From NCBI GenBank assembly GCA_902801805.1, contig CADCJP010000037.1, forward strand, positions 1 through 11,249: a stretch of 11,249 nucleotides of DNA, read 5' to 3'. Each line of letters opens with the position of its first letter. Position 1 is the first letter of the stretch. A model generated the notes under the pieces. That model was not told the DNA's origin. It did not search any database and was given only the letters and a program-made list of their open reading frames with translations. The position numbers and the translations under genes are program-made. The DNA is from an uncultured Erysipelotrichaceae bacterium. GTDB lineage: Bacteria > Bacillota_I > Bacilli_A > RFN20 > CAG-826. Positions 1 to 6,114 of the stretch are shown one piece after another.

Positions 1-2
1 AC

Positions 3-857
3 ACACTCCTCTATGAGGCAACAAACATCAAAAGAGGAAAACCAGCTATTTATGGCGGACAAACTCCTACCAGACCAGAAACTGATGAATACAAATATGA
101 ATTTATCGGATGGGATAAGAATCTATCCGCGATTTATTCTGATTTAGCAGTTTACGCTCAATACAACGCCATTAAGAAAGCAGAACCATCCATTCCTGAA
201 AATCCAAGCATGGCTGTACAAGGATATCAGGCTGTTCAAAATGCCAACGGCATGGATCTTGCATTCGCTGGTATATTTGAAGATAAATATTACGCTTATT
301 TCTTCGACTTAGGCGTAGTTAAAACGACACCTATTTATTCTTCAAACTCCATAACTTATTTAAATATTGACTTTGGTGTGACATTCCATTTTGAAGAATT
401 CACTTCCGAAACATTGACAGAGTCGATGTCTACTGCAACACAAACTATTCATACAAGCTCAGATACCAAAGGTTTTACCATTGAACCTGAAGTAGGAGTG
501 TTCGGTATTTCTATCAAAGCAGGATCAGGTGATTTCCATTGGACTCACGAAGATACCACATCCGTAGAAAAATCAGAAAGTAATGAAAGGTCATACACAA
601 AGTCATATGGCAAAGGTTATGACTTTACCATCGATTTGTCAGAGGAAAAAGGCTTTAAACGTGGATATTCATATCGTGTTTCGTTCTTTGAAACTGTTAG
701 ATGCTATGGTGTTCTAGTCTATGACTTTGAAGAAGATAAGTATTCTTATTTCTACGAAACATTGTTGGATTCAGCAACACAAAATATGATTCTTGAAGAA
801 TCCGACAACACTGACGGCGAATTTAATTATGAAATTAACTCGAACCTAGAATTATAA
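3..857 (+). CDS. Surface protein with InlB/Flg_new-type repeat and beta-rich module (5' end outside window, frameshifted at 3' end)
   Basis: The frame is open from the window's left edge, so the ATG at 210 is internal and not the true start. Visible residues 1-53 (positions 3-161) form a bacterial surface repeat of the InlB B-repeat/Flg_new kind, with the landmarks YGGQTPTRP, YEFIGWD and the closing VYAQY. A short Pro/Glu linker follows. The rest (about 240-850) is a Ser/Thr-rich, beta-strand-like module: a YYAYFFDLG segment, a stretch of alternating polar and hydrophobic residues (about 399-630), then YSYRVSFF and VLVYD. That pattern recalls aerolysin/ETX-MTX2-like modules, but this is a pattern impression only. 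The stop TAA at 855-857 falls just before another repeat in the +1 frame, so the gene probably continues to 1575. No signal peptide or anchor is inside the window. It is probably secreted or surface-displayed; ligand or target cannot be told. Confidence 0.75.
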   Translation, partial: TLLYEATNIKRGKPAIYGGQTPTRPETDEYKYEFIGWDKNLSAIYSDLAVYAQYNAIKKAEPSIPENPSMAVQGYQAVQNANGMDLAFAGIFEDKYYAYFFDLGVVKTTPIYSSNSITYLNIDFGVTFHFEEFTSETLTESMSTATQTIHTSSDTKGFTIEPEVGVFGISIKAGSGDFHWTHEDTTSVEKSESNERSYTKSYGKGYDFTIDLSEEKGFKRGYSYRVSFFETVRCYGVLVYDFEEDKYSYFYETLLDSATQNMILEESDNTDGEFNYEINSNLEL

Positions 858-1575
858 CCAAAACGGTACTGATGCCCTCATCAACATCTATCTTGATTAT
901 AAAGGTGCCTACATGGGAACAAGACCTAATGTTCCAGTAAAAGGCGATAAAGTCTTCCTTGGCTATTTCTCACAACGTGAATTAGGTCAAGGCGATTGCT
1001 ACATTGACGCAAATATGAAAGTAGTGAAAAAAGCCGAACAAAACATGACATTATTTGCTCATTGGTCTGATCCAGCTCATTCAGTCACTAACCACGAAAA
1101 TGGTGCGGATAATACTTACAAATCTAAAGGTAATGATGAAGGCGATTGGAATGGTCTCTGGAAAGGTGAAAGCAAAGCTTTCGCATCAGGATTCAAGACC
1201 AGCGAAGTAGCAGATGCTATCAAAGGTGGTTACAAATACGTTCAAGCTAGAATCAAAATGGATGTCTACGAACAAACAGATGGCTGGGAGTGGATGGCAT
1301 TCAGGACGAGAAAGAACGATGTATTCAACGGTGACATACAAGTTTTCAAAATCAGTGTCGCCTCTAAATCTTGGAAATCGGTAATCTTTAATTTCACATT
1401 TGATGCTAGATTTTTAACTGATAGTAGCATTACATACCAATTAGAGTATGGTGTCTCTGGAAACGGCAACAATGAATGGAAGAGAGGCAACACAGTTACC
1501 GACTTGACATTGACAAAAGAAGCCATAGCCCCTTACGCTGAAAACATCGTTGAAGGTGGCCCTTACAGCCTATAG
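850..1575 (+). CDS. Downstream part of the same surface protein: Flg_new-type repeat plus C-terminal beta domain (frameshift-separated)
   Basis: The frame opens after a TAG at 847-849. From about 859 it encodes a second InlB/Flg_new-type repeat: INIYLDYKG, then GYF, GDCYID and the closing MTLFAHW at about 1068. An ATG at 913 has an AAAGGTG seven bases upstream and would be a formal start. It lies in the middle of the repeat, though, so the natural protein should begin upstream, in the frame that ends at 857. After the repeat comes a domain of about 165 residues (about 1074-1575), rich in aromatic and polar residues (for example GDWNGLW and GWEWMAF), which I do not recognise; it may be a beta-sandwich. 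There is no LPXTG motif, membrane anchor or other sorting signal at the C-terminus. A strong terminator follows 18 bases after the stop. A true frameshift mutation (pseudogene) and an assembly or sequencing indel are both possible. Confidence 0.65.
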   Translation, partial: NYNQNGTDALINIYLDYKGAYMGTRPNVPVKGDKVFLGYFSQRELGQGDCYIDANMKVVKKAEQNMTLFAHWSDPAHSVTNHENGADNTYKSKGNDEGDWNGLWKGESKAFASGFKTSEVADAIKGGYKYVQARIKMDVYEQTDGWEWMAFRTRKNDVFNGDIQVFKISVASKSWKSVIFNFTFDARFLTDSSITYQLEYGVSGNGNNEWKRGNTVTDLTLTKEAIAPYAENIVEGGPYSL

Positions 1576-1593
1576 TGTTTAACTAATTAAACA

Positions 1594-1632
1594 AATACCC
1601 CTTAACTTTTTTGAGATAAGGGGTATTATTTT
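1594..1632 (+). terminator. Intrinsic terminator after the surface-protein gene
   Basis: Perfect 11-bp stem (AATACCCCTTA at 1594-1604, complement at 1617-1627) with a 12-base loop, followed by an A/T-rich tail (ATTTTATTT). It ends only 9 bases before the mntP ATG, so it would also lie in the leader of any mntP transcript that starts upstream. Confidence 0.8.
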
Positions 1633-1636
1633 ATTT

Positions 1637-2272
1637 ATGACTTTGAGTATTTTACTTTCGATATTCTTTCTAGGCATTGGTCTATCAATGGATGCGTTTT
1701 CTGTAGCGCTTACTGACGGACTAACATATGTCGATATTAATAAAAAGAGATCATTCTTTATTGCGGGCACCTTTGGTGTCATGCAAGCTTTAATGCCTTT
1801 AACTGGCTTCTGGCTTGTCGAATTAATCGAAACTATAGCAGGAAACGTTGCTGGCGAAAAAGCCGGTCAAATCGCCTCTTTAGTGGTGGTTTGGTTAGCC
1901 TTTGTCCTTTTACTCTATCTCGGAATCAAGATGTTAGTGGAATCCATTAAAGAAATGAAGAAACCTCTTGAAGAAAAATGTGAAAGAAAGTTCTCTATTA
2001 AAGAAGTCTTGTTCTATGGCTTTGCCACCGCAGTGGATGCACTTGCCGCTGGTGTCGTCCTTCACGCTGGATTATCCACAACTTCCACTGTGTGGTTACA
2101 CGTTAGTATTATTCTTTGCTTAACATTTATCATTTCTCTCATTGGTTTATTCCTTGGAAAACAAATCATGAGATTACTTAAAGGCAAATACGAAATCGCC
2201 GGTATTGTTGGTGGTATTATCCTTATCTTACTTGCGGTTTGGGTAGTGGTTTCCCATTACTTACCTCTTTAG
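1637..2272 (+). CDS. mntP: Manganese exporter MntP
   Basis: 211-residue integral membrane protein of the MntP family, which exports excess Mn(II) across the cytoplasmic membrane. The family hallmarks are visible: GLSMDAFSVAL near residues 15-25, FGVMQALMPLTGFWL near 46-60, and the second half-repeat motif FATAVDALAAGVV near 129-141. The two motif aspartates (D19, D134) match the acidic residues known in the family as important for Mn export. About six hydrophobic segments, and a length close to that of bacterial homologues. The ATG at 1637 gives the normal N-terminus just before the first motif, but no good Shine-Dalgarno is seen; only AAGGGG, inside the preceding hairpin, is nearby. No yybP-ykoY riboswitch fits in the 61-base gap. 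The 3' end overlaps the convergent MATE gene by four bases. Confidence 0.93.
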   Translation: MTLSILLSIFFLGIGLSMDAFSVALTDGLTYVDINKKRSFFIAGTFGVMQALMPLTGFWLVELIETIAGNVAGEKAGQIASLVVVWLAFVLLLYLGIKMLVESIKEMKKPLEEKCERKFSIKEVLFYGFATAVDALAAGVVLHAGLSTTSTVWLHVSIILCLTFIISLIGLFLGKQIMRLLKGKYEIAGIVGGIILILLAVWVVVSHYLPL

Positions 2273-3672
2273 TTTTCTTCTCTAGATAATTCTAATTTCT
2301 TTAAATCTTTTGGTAAGAAGATTGCTAACGCTACGACGTTACATGTTGTGGCGATTACCCAAGTAATTGGGAACAACATATATAACCAGAAGACGGTATG
2401 GAAATAATTAACATTATTAAAGACAGTGATAATTAAAACAATTCTTAAAACAGTGCAGCATATCAAAGTGGTGAACATTGGATATGTTGATCTTTTTAAA
2501 CCTCTAAGGACTGCAGCGGTATACGCCATTGTGAAATCAAAGAAATAGAGATACGCCATAATGGATAATCTCGTATATCCAGCCTTAATCGCTTCCTCTT
2601 CTTTAACAAATAAAGAAAGTATTGGGCGATGGAACAATAAAATTACTAAAGCAATAATCACACAAAAAACCGCACCCCAAATCAAACCATAAAAGGCACA
2701 CTTTTTAATATTTTCTTTCTTTTTAGCCCCGATATTCGCGGCAATAAAGGTCATCGTCGAGACCGCAATCGCGTCACATATTGCATAGAAATAGCCTTCG
2801 ATGTTACCAGAAGCAGTGGCTCCGTTTTCTAGATTTACGTTACCTGGATCAATCGTATATAAGGATGATTGAATGAAAACATTAGGCAAAGAAAAGAAAA
2901 AACCTTGTAAGCCCGCTGGTAAACCGATTTTTAATATTTCCAAAATCGTCGCGGAATCAATTCTTAATTTCTTTAAAGAAAGATTAACGTAATTCTTCTT
3001 ACCTTTTATTAAAAATAAAACACAAATAAATGCGGATATAGCTTCAGCGATGATCGTGGCTAAAGCAACACCTGCTACGCCCATATGTAGTGGGAAGACA
3101 AATAACAAGTCAAAACCAACATTAATAAGGCCAGAAATCGTTAACGCTATAAACTGTGATAACGAATCACCTTGCGCTCTTAATAACTGCGCAGCATAGT
3201 TAAAAATCATTAAGAATGGTAAACCACAGAAATAGATTTTTAAATATAAAGTAGCCTTAGCCAAGTAGTGGCTTTCAGTACCCATCAATTCTAATAAATT
3301 ATCACTAATAAAAAAGCCTAAAACACCAACAAAAATACCACTGATTAGAGCAAAAAGAAGCGAGCTATGTACTACTTTGTGGGCTTTTTCTTTATTACCA
3401 GCACCTTTTGCTTCAGATAAAACAACATTAGCCCCTAAGGCCGTACCAGTGAAGACCACAATAATCAAATTAATTAATGCAGTGTTAGAAGCAATAGCGC
3501 CCATTGATTCCGCTCCGTCCCCAGCACTTACTGTGGCTAAATCAATTGTGGTGTATAGGAGCTGCATCATTGTGGCGAGCATTGCTGGAATAGCTAAAAG
3601 AATAATCTTGGCAAAGAGGTTGCCGCCGGTCATATCTCTAGGTTTGAAAATGCTAGTAATTTTCTTGAGCAT
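2269..3672 (-). CDS. MATE-family multidrug/Na+ (or H+) antiporter
   Basis: Polytopic membrane protein of the MATE (multi antimicrobial extrusion) family, which exports cationic drugs or metabolites in exchange for Na+ or H+. The N-terminus has the usual DMTGGN lead-in to the first membrane helix (LLAIPAMLATMMQLLYTTID). Conserved-looking helix motifs follow, such as ALTISGLINVGFDLLFVF and the second-half IGLPAGLQG. About 12 hydrophobic segments. I place the start at the ATG at 3670-3672 (467 residues, normal for the family). A longer frame to 3738 would begin in the loop of the upstream gene's terminator and run through a good promoter. A later ATG at 3631-3633 (454 residues) is also possible. 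With the 3672 start the mRNA would be essentially leaderless. The substrate cannot be read from sequence. Confidence 0.9.
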   Translation of the reverse strand: MLKKITSIFKPRDMTGGNLFAKIILLAIPAMLATMMQLLYTTIDLATVSAGDGAESMGAIASNTALINLIIVVFTGTALGANVVLSEAKGAGNKEKAHKVVHSSLLFALISGIFVGVLGFFISDNLLELMGTESHYLAKATLYLKIYFCGLPFLMIFNYAAQLLRAQGDSLSQFIALTISGLINVGFDLLFVFPLHMGVAGVALATIIAEAISAFICVLFLIKGKKNYVNLSLKKLRIDSATILEILKIGLPAGLQGFFFSLPNVFIQSSLYTIDPGNVNLENGATASGNIEGYFYAICDAIAVSTMTFIAANIGAKKKENIKKCAFYGLIWGAVFCVIIALVILLFHRPILSLFVKEEEAIKAGYTRLSIMAYLYFFDFTMAYTAAVLRGLKRSTYPMFTTLICCTVLRIVLIITVFNNVNYFHTVFWLYMLFPITWVIATTCNVVALAIFLPKDLKKLELSREEN

Positions 3673-3679
3673 GCCAAAA

Positions 3680-3707
3680 ATTATAAACTTAATATAATTA
3701 AATGCAA
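3680..3707 (-). promoter_or_regulatory. Sigma-A-type promoter for the MATE gene
   Basis: On the minus strand, -35 TTGCAT (3702-3707), a 16-bp spacer and -10 TATAAT (3680-3685). The expected transcription start is about 3673, directly abutting the proposed ATG at 3672. Confidence 0.65.
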
Positions 3708-3719
3708 CAATTGTGCTCA

Positions 3720-3744
3720 AAGAAAAAGAGAATCTCAAAGATTC
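3720..3744 (-). terminator. Intrinsic terminator of the CotH gene
   Basis: Minus-strand hairpin GAATCT / AGATTC (3739-3744 with 3730-3735, three-base loop) followed by TCTTTTTCTTT. It starts 12 bases past the CotH stop codon and separates that gene from the MATE gene. Confidence 0.65.
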
Positions 3745-3756
3745 CCTTTTATGTTT

Positions 3757-5712
3757 TTACTTTCCCCAGGTTTGATCTAGGTAAGTTTTTCTATCTTGAT
3801 ACCATTTGGTGAGATAATTTACCGCATCATTATGAGCGCTATATTTTCGACAACTCATGCCACAGTCAGGTGCGCTCTTTAAATTATATTTAGTGTATGT
3901 GTAATCGAATGCACTAGCGAAAGCTTTGCTTTCATAGTTGATTCTATCCATCATTTGTTCATAGATACCTGAGTTACAGAAGATGGAATAGTATTTCTTA
4001 AACATGGTTGGGAAGAAATCACATTGACTCAACATATATAACCATGGGTTAGCGGTGGTCATACCATTCGCATACTCACTGTTATTTAAGAAGTTATCGT
4101 TTGTCTTAGTGATATTACCGCTTGTTTTATTGCCTCCACCTAAGTCGAAGTCCCAAGGTGCGGCAAGAGTTAAACGTTTAACTTTGCTCGCGACTGAGAA
4201 ATCGATATAAAGGTAGAAGCTACCCCAACCGACATCGAAGTTTTTCATAAACTCTTGTAAGAGATACATTCTAAAGAATGAATCTAAATCAAATGAGGCA
4301 TTTAATGTTTCATATTGAGTGGTGTAAGGAGAATCTTGGAGTTCACCATTTTCATCAATGATTTGATGCTTTTCACCCTTTAAAACGCCTTTAAACACTT
4401 TCAAAGCGTTATTCATGTAGTCTCTAATGAATGGGACTTGTTCATCGCCATAAACATCAGTCTTAACCGCATAACCTTTATCTTGGATGTTTACACCGTT
4501 AATGGAGTCGGAGCCGCCTTGGCCTCCCCAGCCTCCCCAGCCACCCCACATGCCACCGCCTGAACCGGTGCCAGTGGTGAAGCATGGATCGCCTTCTAAT
4601 TCACCAATGTGTGTTTGACTATCAACATGACCTTGTTGAGTAACAAGTCCATCAATTTCAATTAAGTAACCAGTCTTAGGAGTGGTTTCGCCTTCCTCTG
4701 CTTCGTGGATTGGAATACGTTCTTTTTTAGCTTGTTGTTGTTCCGCTAAGAGGTAGACACCTCTATTTTCTCCATTCATATAGACATTAACGTGTTTAAA
4801 GTCTGAAGAATAGAATCCGGAATAATTGAATAAATCATTACCCATGGAGAAGGCTGATTCATTTCTAAACATTGATTGATCAAAGAAATCCGCTAATAAG
4901 ACCCAGCTCTTTTCTTTAATGCCGTTATTAAGACCTAATAAATTAGTCTTACCATCTAGTTTTAATCTCCAGGCTCTTTTAGTCACTTCTCTTTGGTTAG
5001 TGCTGTTGCCTCTGACTTTAATCGTGCCTGTAACATTAGTTTTAATATATTGGCTTTCACAGTTATCAATGGAGACTTTCATGGATTCATATTCTCTTGT
5101 TGACCAGTCTGGATCATCACCATCAGTAGTGACAATTTTAACATTAGGAAGACCAATGTTTTCCATGATATTAATCTTAGCTTTCTTCTCTAAGAGAAGA
5201 TTGTTATTAGAATCAACGAATTTAGCGGTTGCTTCTTGTTCACCAATTTCTTTACGAGAATTGTTCTCATAAATCACAGAAACACCGTATGGTAAAACGC
5301 CTTCGATTTGGACTTTGTGATCATTACCATCATACATAAATGACATATCTTCAAAGACGAATTCATCCATCTTGTAGTAGTCAGCATCAAAATCCGCTCC
5401 ACAGTTATTACAGTGATAATGTTTAACACCCTTTTCTAAAAGAGTAGCAGGAGTTTTAATTTCTTCACTCAATTGATGATTAGTGCAATCATGAGGATTA
5501 TAGTTCACTGAGGTCACACTAATAGGTGCACTAGATTGAGGCGCCACACTAGTGATTTCACTTTGTGAATTTTGCGAATTCTTCGAACTTGATTCACTTA
5601 CTTGATTACTTGTTTGATTGTTATTAGAACTAATTGTTCCTGGTTTAGCGCATCCCACGATTAAAGAAGGAATGGCTAATAACAAAACTAATTTTTTATT
5701 GGATAGTTTCAT
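3757..5712 (-). CDS. CotH-kinase-domain lipoprotein
   Basis: 651-residue exported lipoprotein. Residues 1-21 form a lipoprotein signal peptide with lipobox LIVGC (C21 lipidated). Next come a Ser/Asn/Gln-rich linker (about 27-70); a Cys/His segment (C76, H79, H98, H100, C101, C104) that could hold a small zinc ribbon; and an MBG/Ig-like domain (about 117-183, with FMYDGNDHKVQIEGVLPYGV). The CotH kinase-like domain (about 188-640) shows VRGNST (233-238), ADFFDQSMFRN (274-284), VNVYMNGENRGVYLL, GYLIEIDG (348-355) and the metal-binding PWDFDLGGGN (519-528). CotH proteins are atypical kinases; Bacillus CotH phosphorylates spore-coat proteins, but here a surface-anchored role is inferred. Odd: a Gly/Trp-rich insertion at 381-400 inside the kinase domain. 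The start is supported by AAAGGAG (5720-5726) seven bases upstream of the ATG. Single-gene transcript with its own terminator. Confidence 0.92.
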   Translation of the reverse strand: MKLSNKKLVLLLAIPSLIVGCAKPGTISSNNNQTSNQVSESSSKNSQNSQSEITSVAPQSSAPISVTSVNYNPHDCTNHQLSEEIKTPATLLEKGVKHYHCNNCGADFDADYYKMDEFVFEDMSFMYDGNDHKVQIEGVLPYGVSVIYENNSRKEIGEQEATAKFVDSNNNLLLEKKAKINIMENIGLPNVKIVTTDGDDPDWSTREYESMKVSIDNCESQYIKTNVTGTIKVRGNSTNQREVTKRAWRLKLDGKTNLLGLNNGIKEKSWVLLADFFDQSMFRNESAFSMGNDLFNYSGFYSSDFKHVNVYMNGENRGVYLLAEQQQAKKERIPIHEAEEGETTPKTGYLIEIDGLVTQQGHVDSQTHIGELEGDPCFTTGTGSGGGMWGGWGGWGGQGGSDSINGVNIQDKGYAVKTDVYGDEQVPFIRDYMNNALKVFKGVLKGEKHQIIDENGELQDSPYTTQYETLNASFDLDSFFRMYLLQEFMKNFDVGWGSFYLYIDFSVASKVKRLTLAAPWDFDLGGGNKTSGNITKTNDNFLNNSEYANGMTTANPWLYMLSQCDFFPTMFKKYYSIFCNSGIYEQMMDRINYESKAFASAFDYTYTKYNLKSAPDCGMSCRKYSAHNDAVNYLTKWYQDRKTYLDQTWGK

Positions 5713-5719
5713 AAACTTG

Positions 5720-5798
5720 CTCCTTTAAAATCAATATCACTGTTAATTTAATATTAAAACCTTAAATAAAACATAAGAAGTAATTTAGTGAGATGCAA
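5720..5798 (-). promoter_or_regulatory. Probable promoter and RBS of the CotH gene
   Basis: Minus-strand -35-like TTGCAT (5793-5798), 17-bp spacer, -10-like TATGTT (5770-5775), and Shine-Dalgarno AAAGGAG (5720-5726). The RBS is convincing; the promoter boxes are only moderate matches. They start directly after the T-tract of the tRNA terminator. Confidence 0.45.
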
Positions 5799-5800
5799 AC

Positions 5801-5835
5801 AAAATAATAAAAAACAGTTCCAATCGAGGAACTGT
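5801..5835 (-). terminator. Intrinsic terminator of tRNA-Met
   Basis: Perfect 8-bp stem (ACAGTTCC with GGAACTGT; arms 5814-5821 and 5828-5835) with a six-base loop. On the minus strand it is followed by TTTTTTATTATTTT. It begins 11 bases after the tRNA CCA end. Confidence 0.85.
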
Positions 5836-5846
5836 ATTAATCAGTA

Positions 5847-5923
5847 TGGTAGCTGGAGGCGGATTCGAACCGTCGACCGACCGGGTATGAACCGATTGCT
5901 CTAGCCAGCTGAGCTATCCAGCC
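5847..5923 (-). tRNA. tRNA-Met (elongator, anticodon CAT)
   Basis: 77-base cloverleaf on the minus strand: acceptor GGCTGGA/TCCAGCT (terminal G-U pair), D-arm GCTC..GAGC, anticodon arm ATCGG-TTCATAC-CCGGT with anticodon CAT and normal U33, a 5-base variable loop, and T-loop TTCGAAT. CCA is encoded (5847-5849), with A73 as discriminator. The AGCTCAGCTGGCTAGAGC D-arm and the GGTTCATACC core match Firmicutes elongator tRNA-Met rather than tRNA-Ile2 (which would have GGCTCATAACC) or an initiator (which would have a C1-A72 mismatch). The T-stem GACGG/CCGCC has one A-C mismatch. The gene stands alone between its own promoter and terminator. The predicted 5' leader contains a small hairpin (5935-5949). 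Confidence 0.93.
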
Positions 5924-5934
5924 ATAACTTTTTT

Positions 5935-5949
5935 GCTTACCTAGTAAGC
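5935..5949 (-). other. Small hairpin in the tRNA-Met 5' leader
   Basis: GCTTAC and GTAAGC form a 6-bp stem with a 3-base loop, between the predicted transcription start (about 5951) and the tRNA 5' end. On the minus strand it is followed by AAAAAA, so it is not a terminator in that direction. It could influence pre-tRNA processing. Confidence 0.4.
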
Positions 5950-5957
5950 GAGTTTTA

Positions 5958-5986
5958 ATTATATAGAAAACGTTTTCACTTCGCAA
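5958..5986 (-). promoter_or_regulatory. tRNA-Met promoter with cre-like palindrome in its spacer
   Basis: Minus-strand -35 TTGCGA (5981-5986), 17-bp spacer, -10 TATAAT (5958-5963). The spacer contains the perfect 12-bp palindrome GAAAACGTTTTC (5966-5977). Read as AGAAAACGTTTTCA (5965-5978), it matches the Firmicutes CcpA cre consensus TGWAANCGNTNWCA at every defined position except the first. A bound LacI-family repressor would block polymerase here. Confidence 0.75.
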
Positions 5987-6016
5987 TAAAAAGAATTAAA
6001 AAAATTAATAATGTTG

Positions 6017-6046
6017 TTGAGGAATTATTTGTTTTACGCGTACAAT
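6017..6046 (+). promoter_or_regulatory. Probable promoter of the zinc-ribbon/rsmE/mtaB operon
   Basis: -35 TTGAGG (6017-6022), 18-bp spacer, -10 TACAAT (6041-6046). The boxes sit within an imperfect inverted repeat (6016-6032 with 6042-6057) that could be an operator. The leader to the ATG at 6115 would be about 62 bases and ends in a weak, purine-rich RBS (AAGAGAG). Confidence 0.5.
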
Positions 6047-6114
6047 AATTACACAACACTAAAAAACACCCGTTTATTTAGAAAATAAGATTTAATAAAA
6101 AAGAGAGAATAAAT

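Noticed and set aside
849..860. Programmed +1 frameshifting at the TAA (855-857).
   Set aside because: The local sequence lacks a prfB-like CTT TGA C context, a slippery run or a stimulatory Shine-Dalgarno; a simple indel explains it better.
913..1575. A separate gene starting at the ATG at 913, with AAAGGTG upstream.
   Set aside because: The ATG falls in the middle of a surface-repeat domain whose first half is encoded just upstream in the same frame, so this is a coincidental start inside a broken larger gene.
1576..1636. A yybP-ykoY manganese riboswitch upstream of mntP.
   Set aside because: The gap is too short and lacks the conserved paired elements; only a dyad and a terminator hairpin are present.
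3673..3738. Extending the MATE gene 22 codons upstream to an ATG at 3736-3738.
   Set aside because: That ATG sits in the loop of the upstream gene's terminator, and the extension runs through a good promoter; the added residues do not resemble MATE N-termini.
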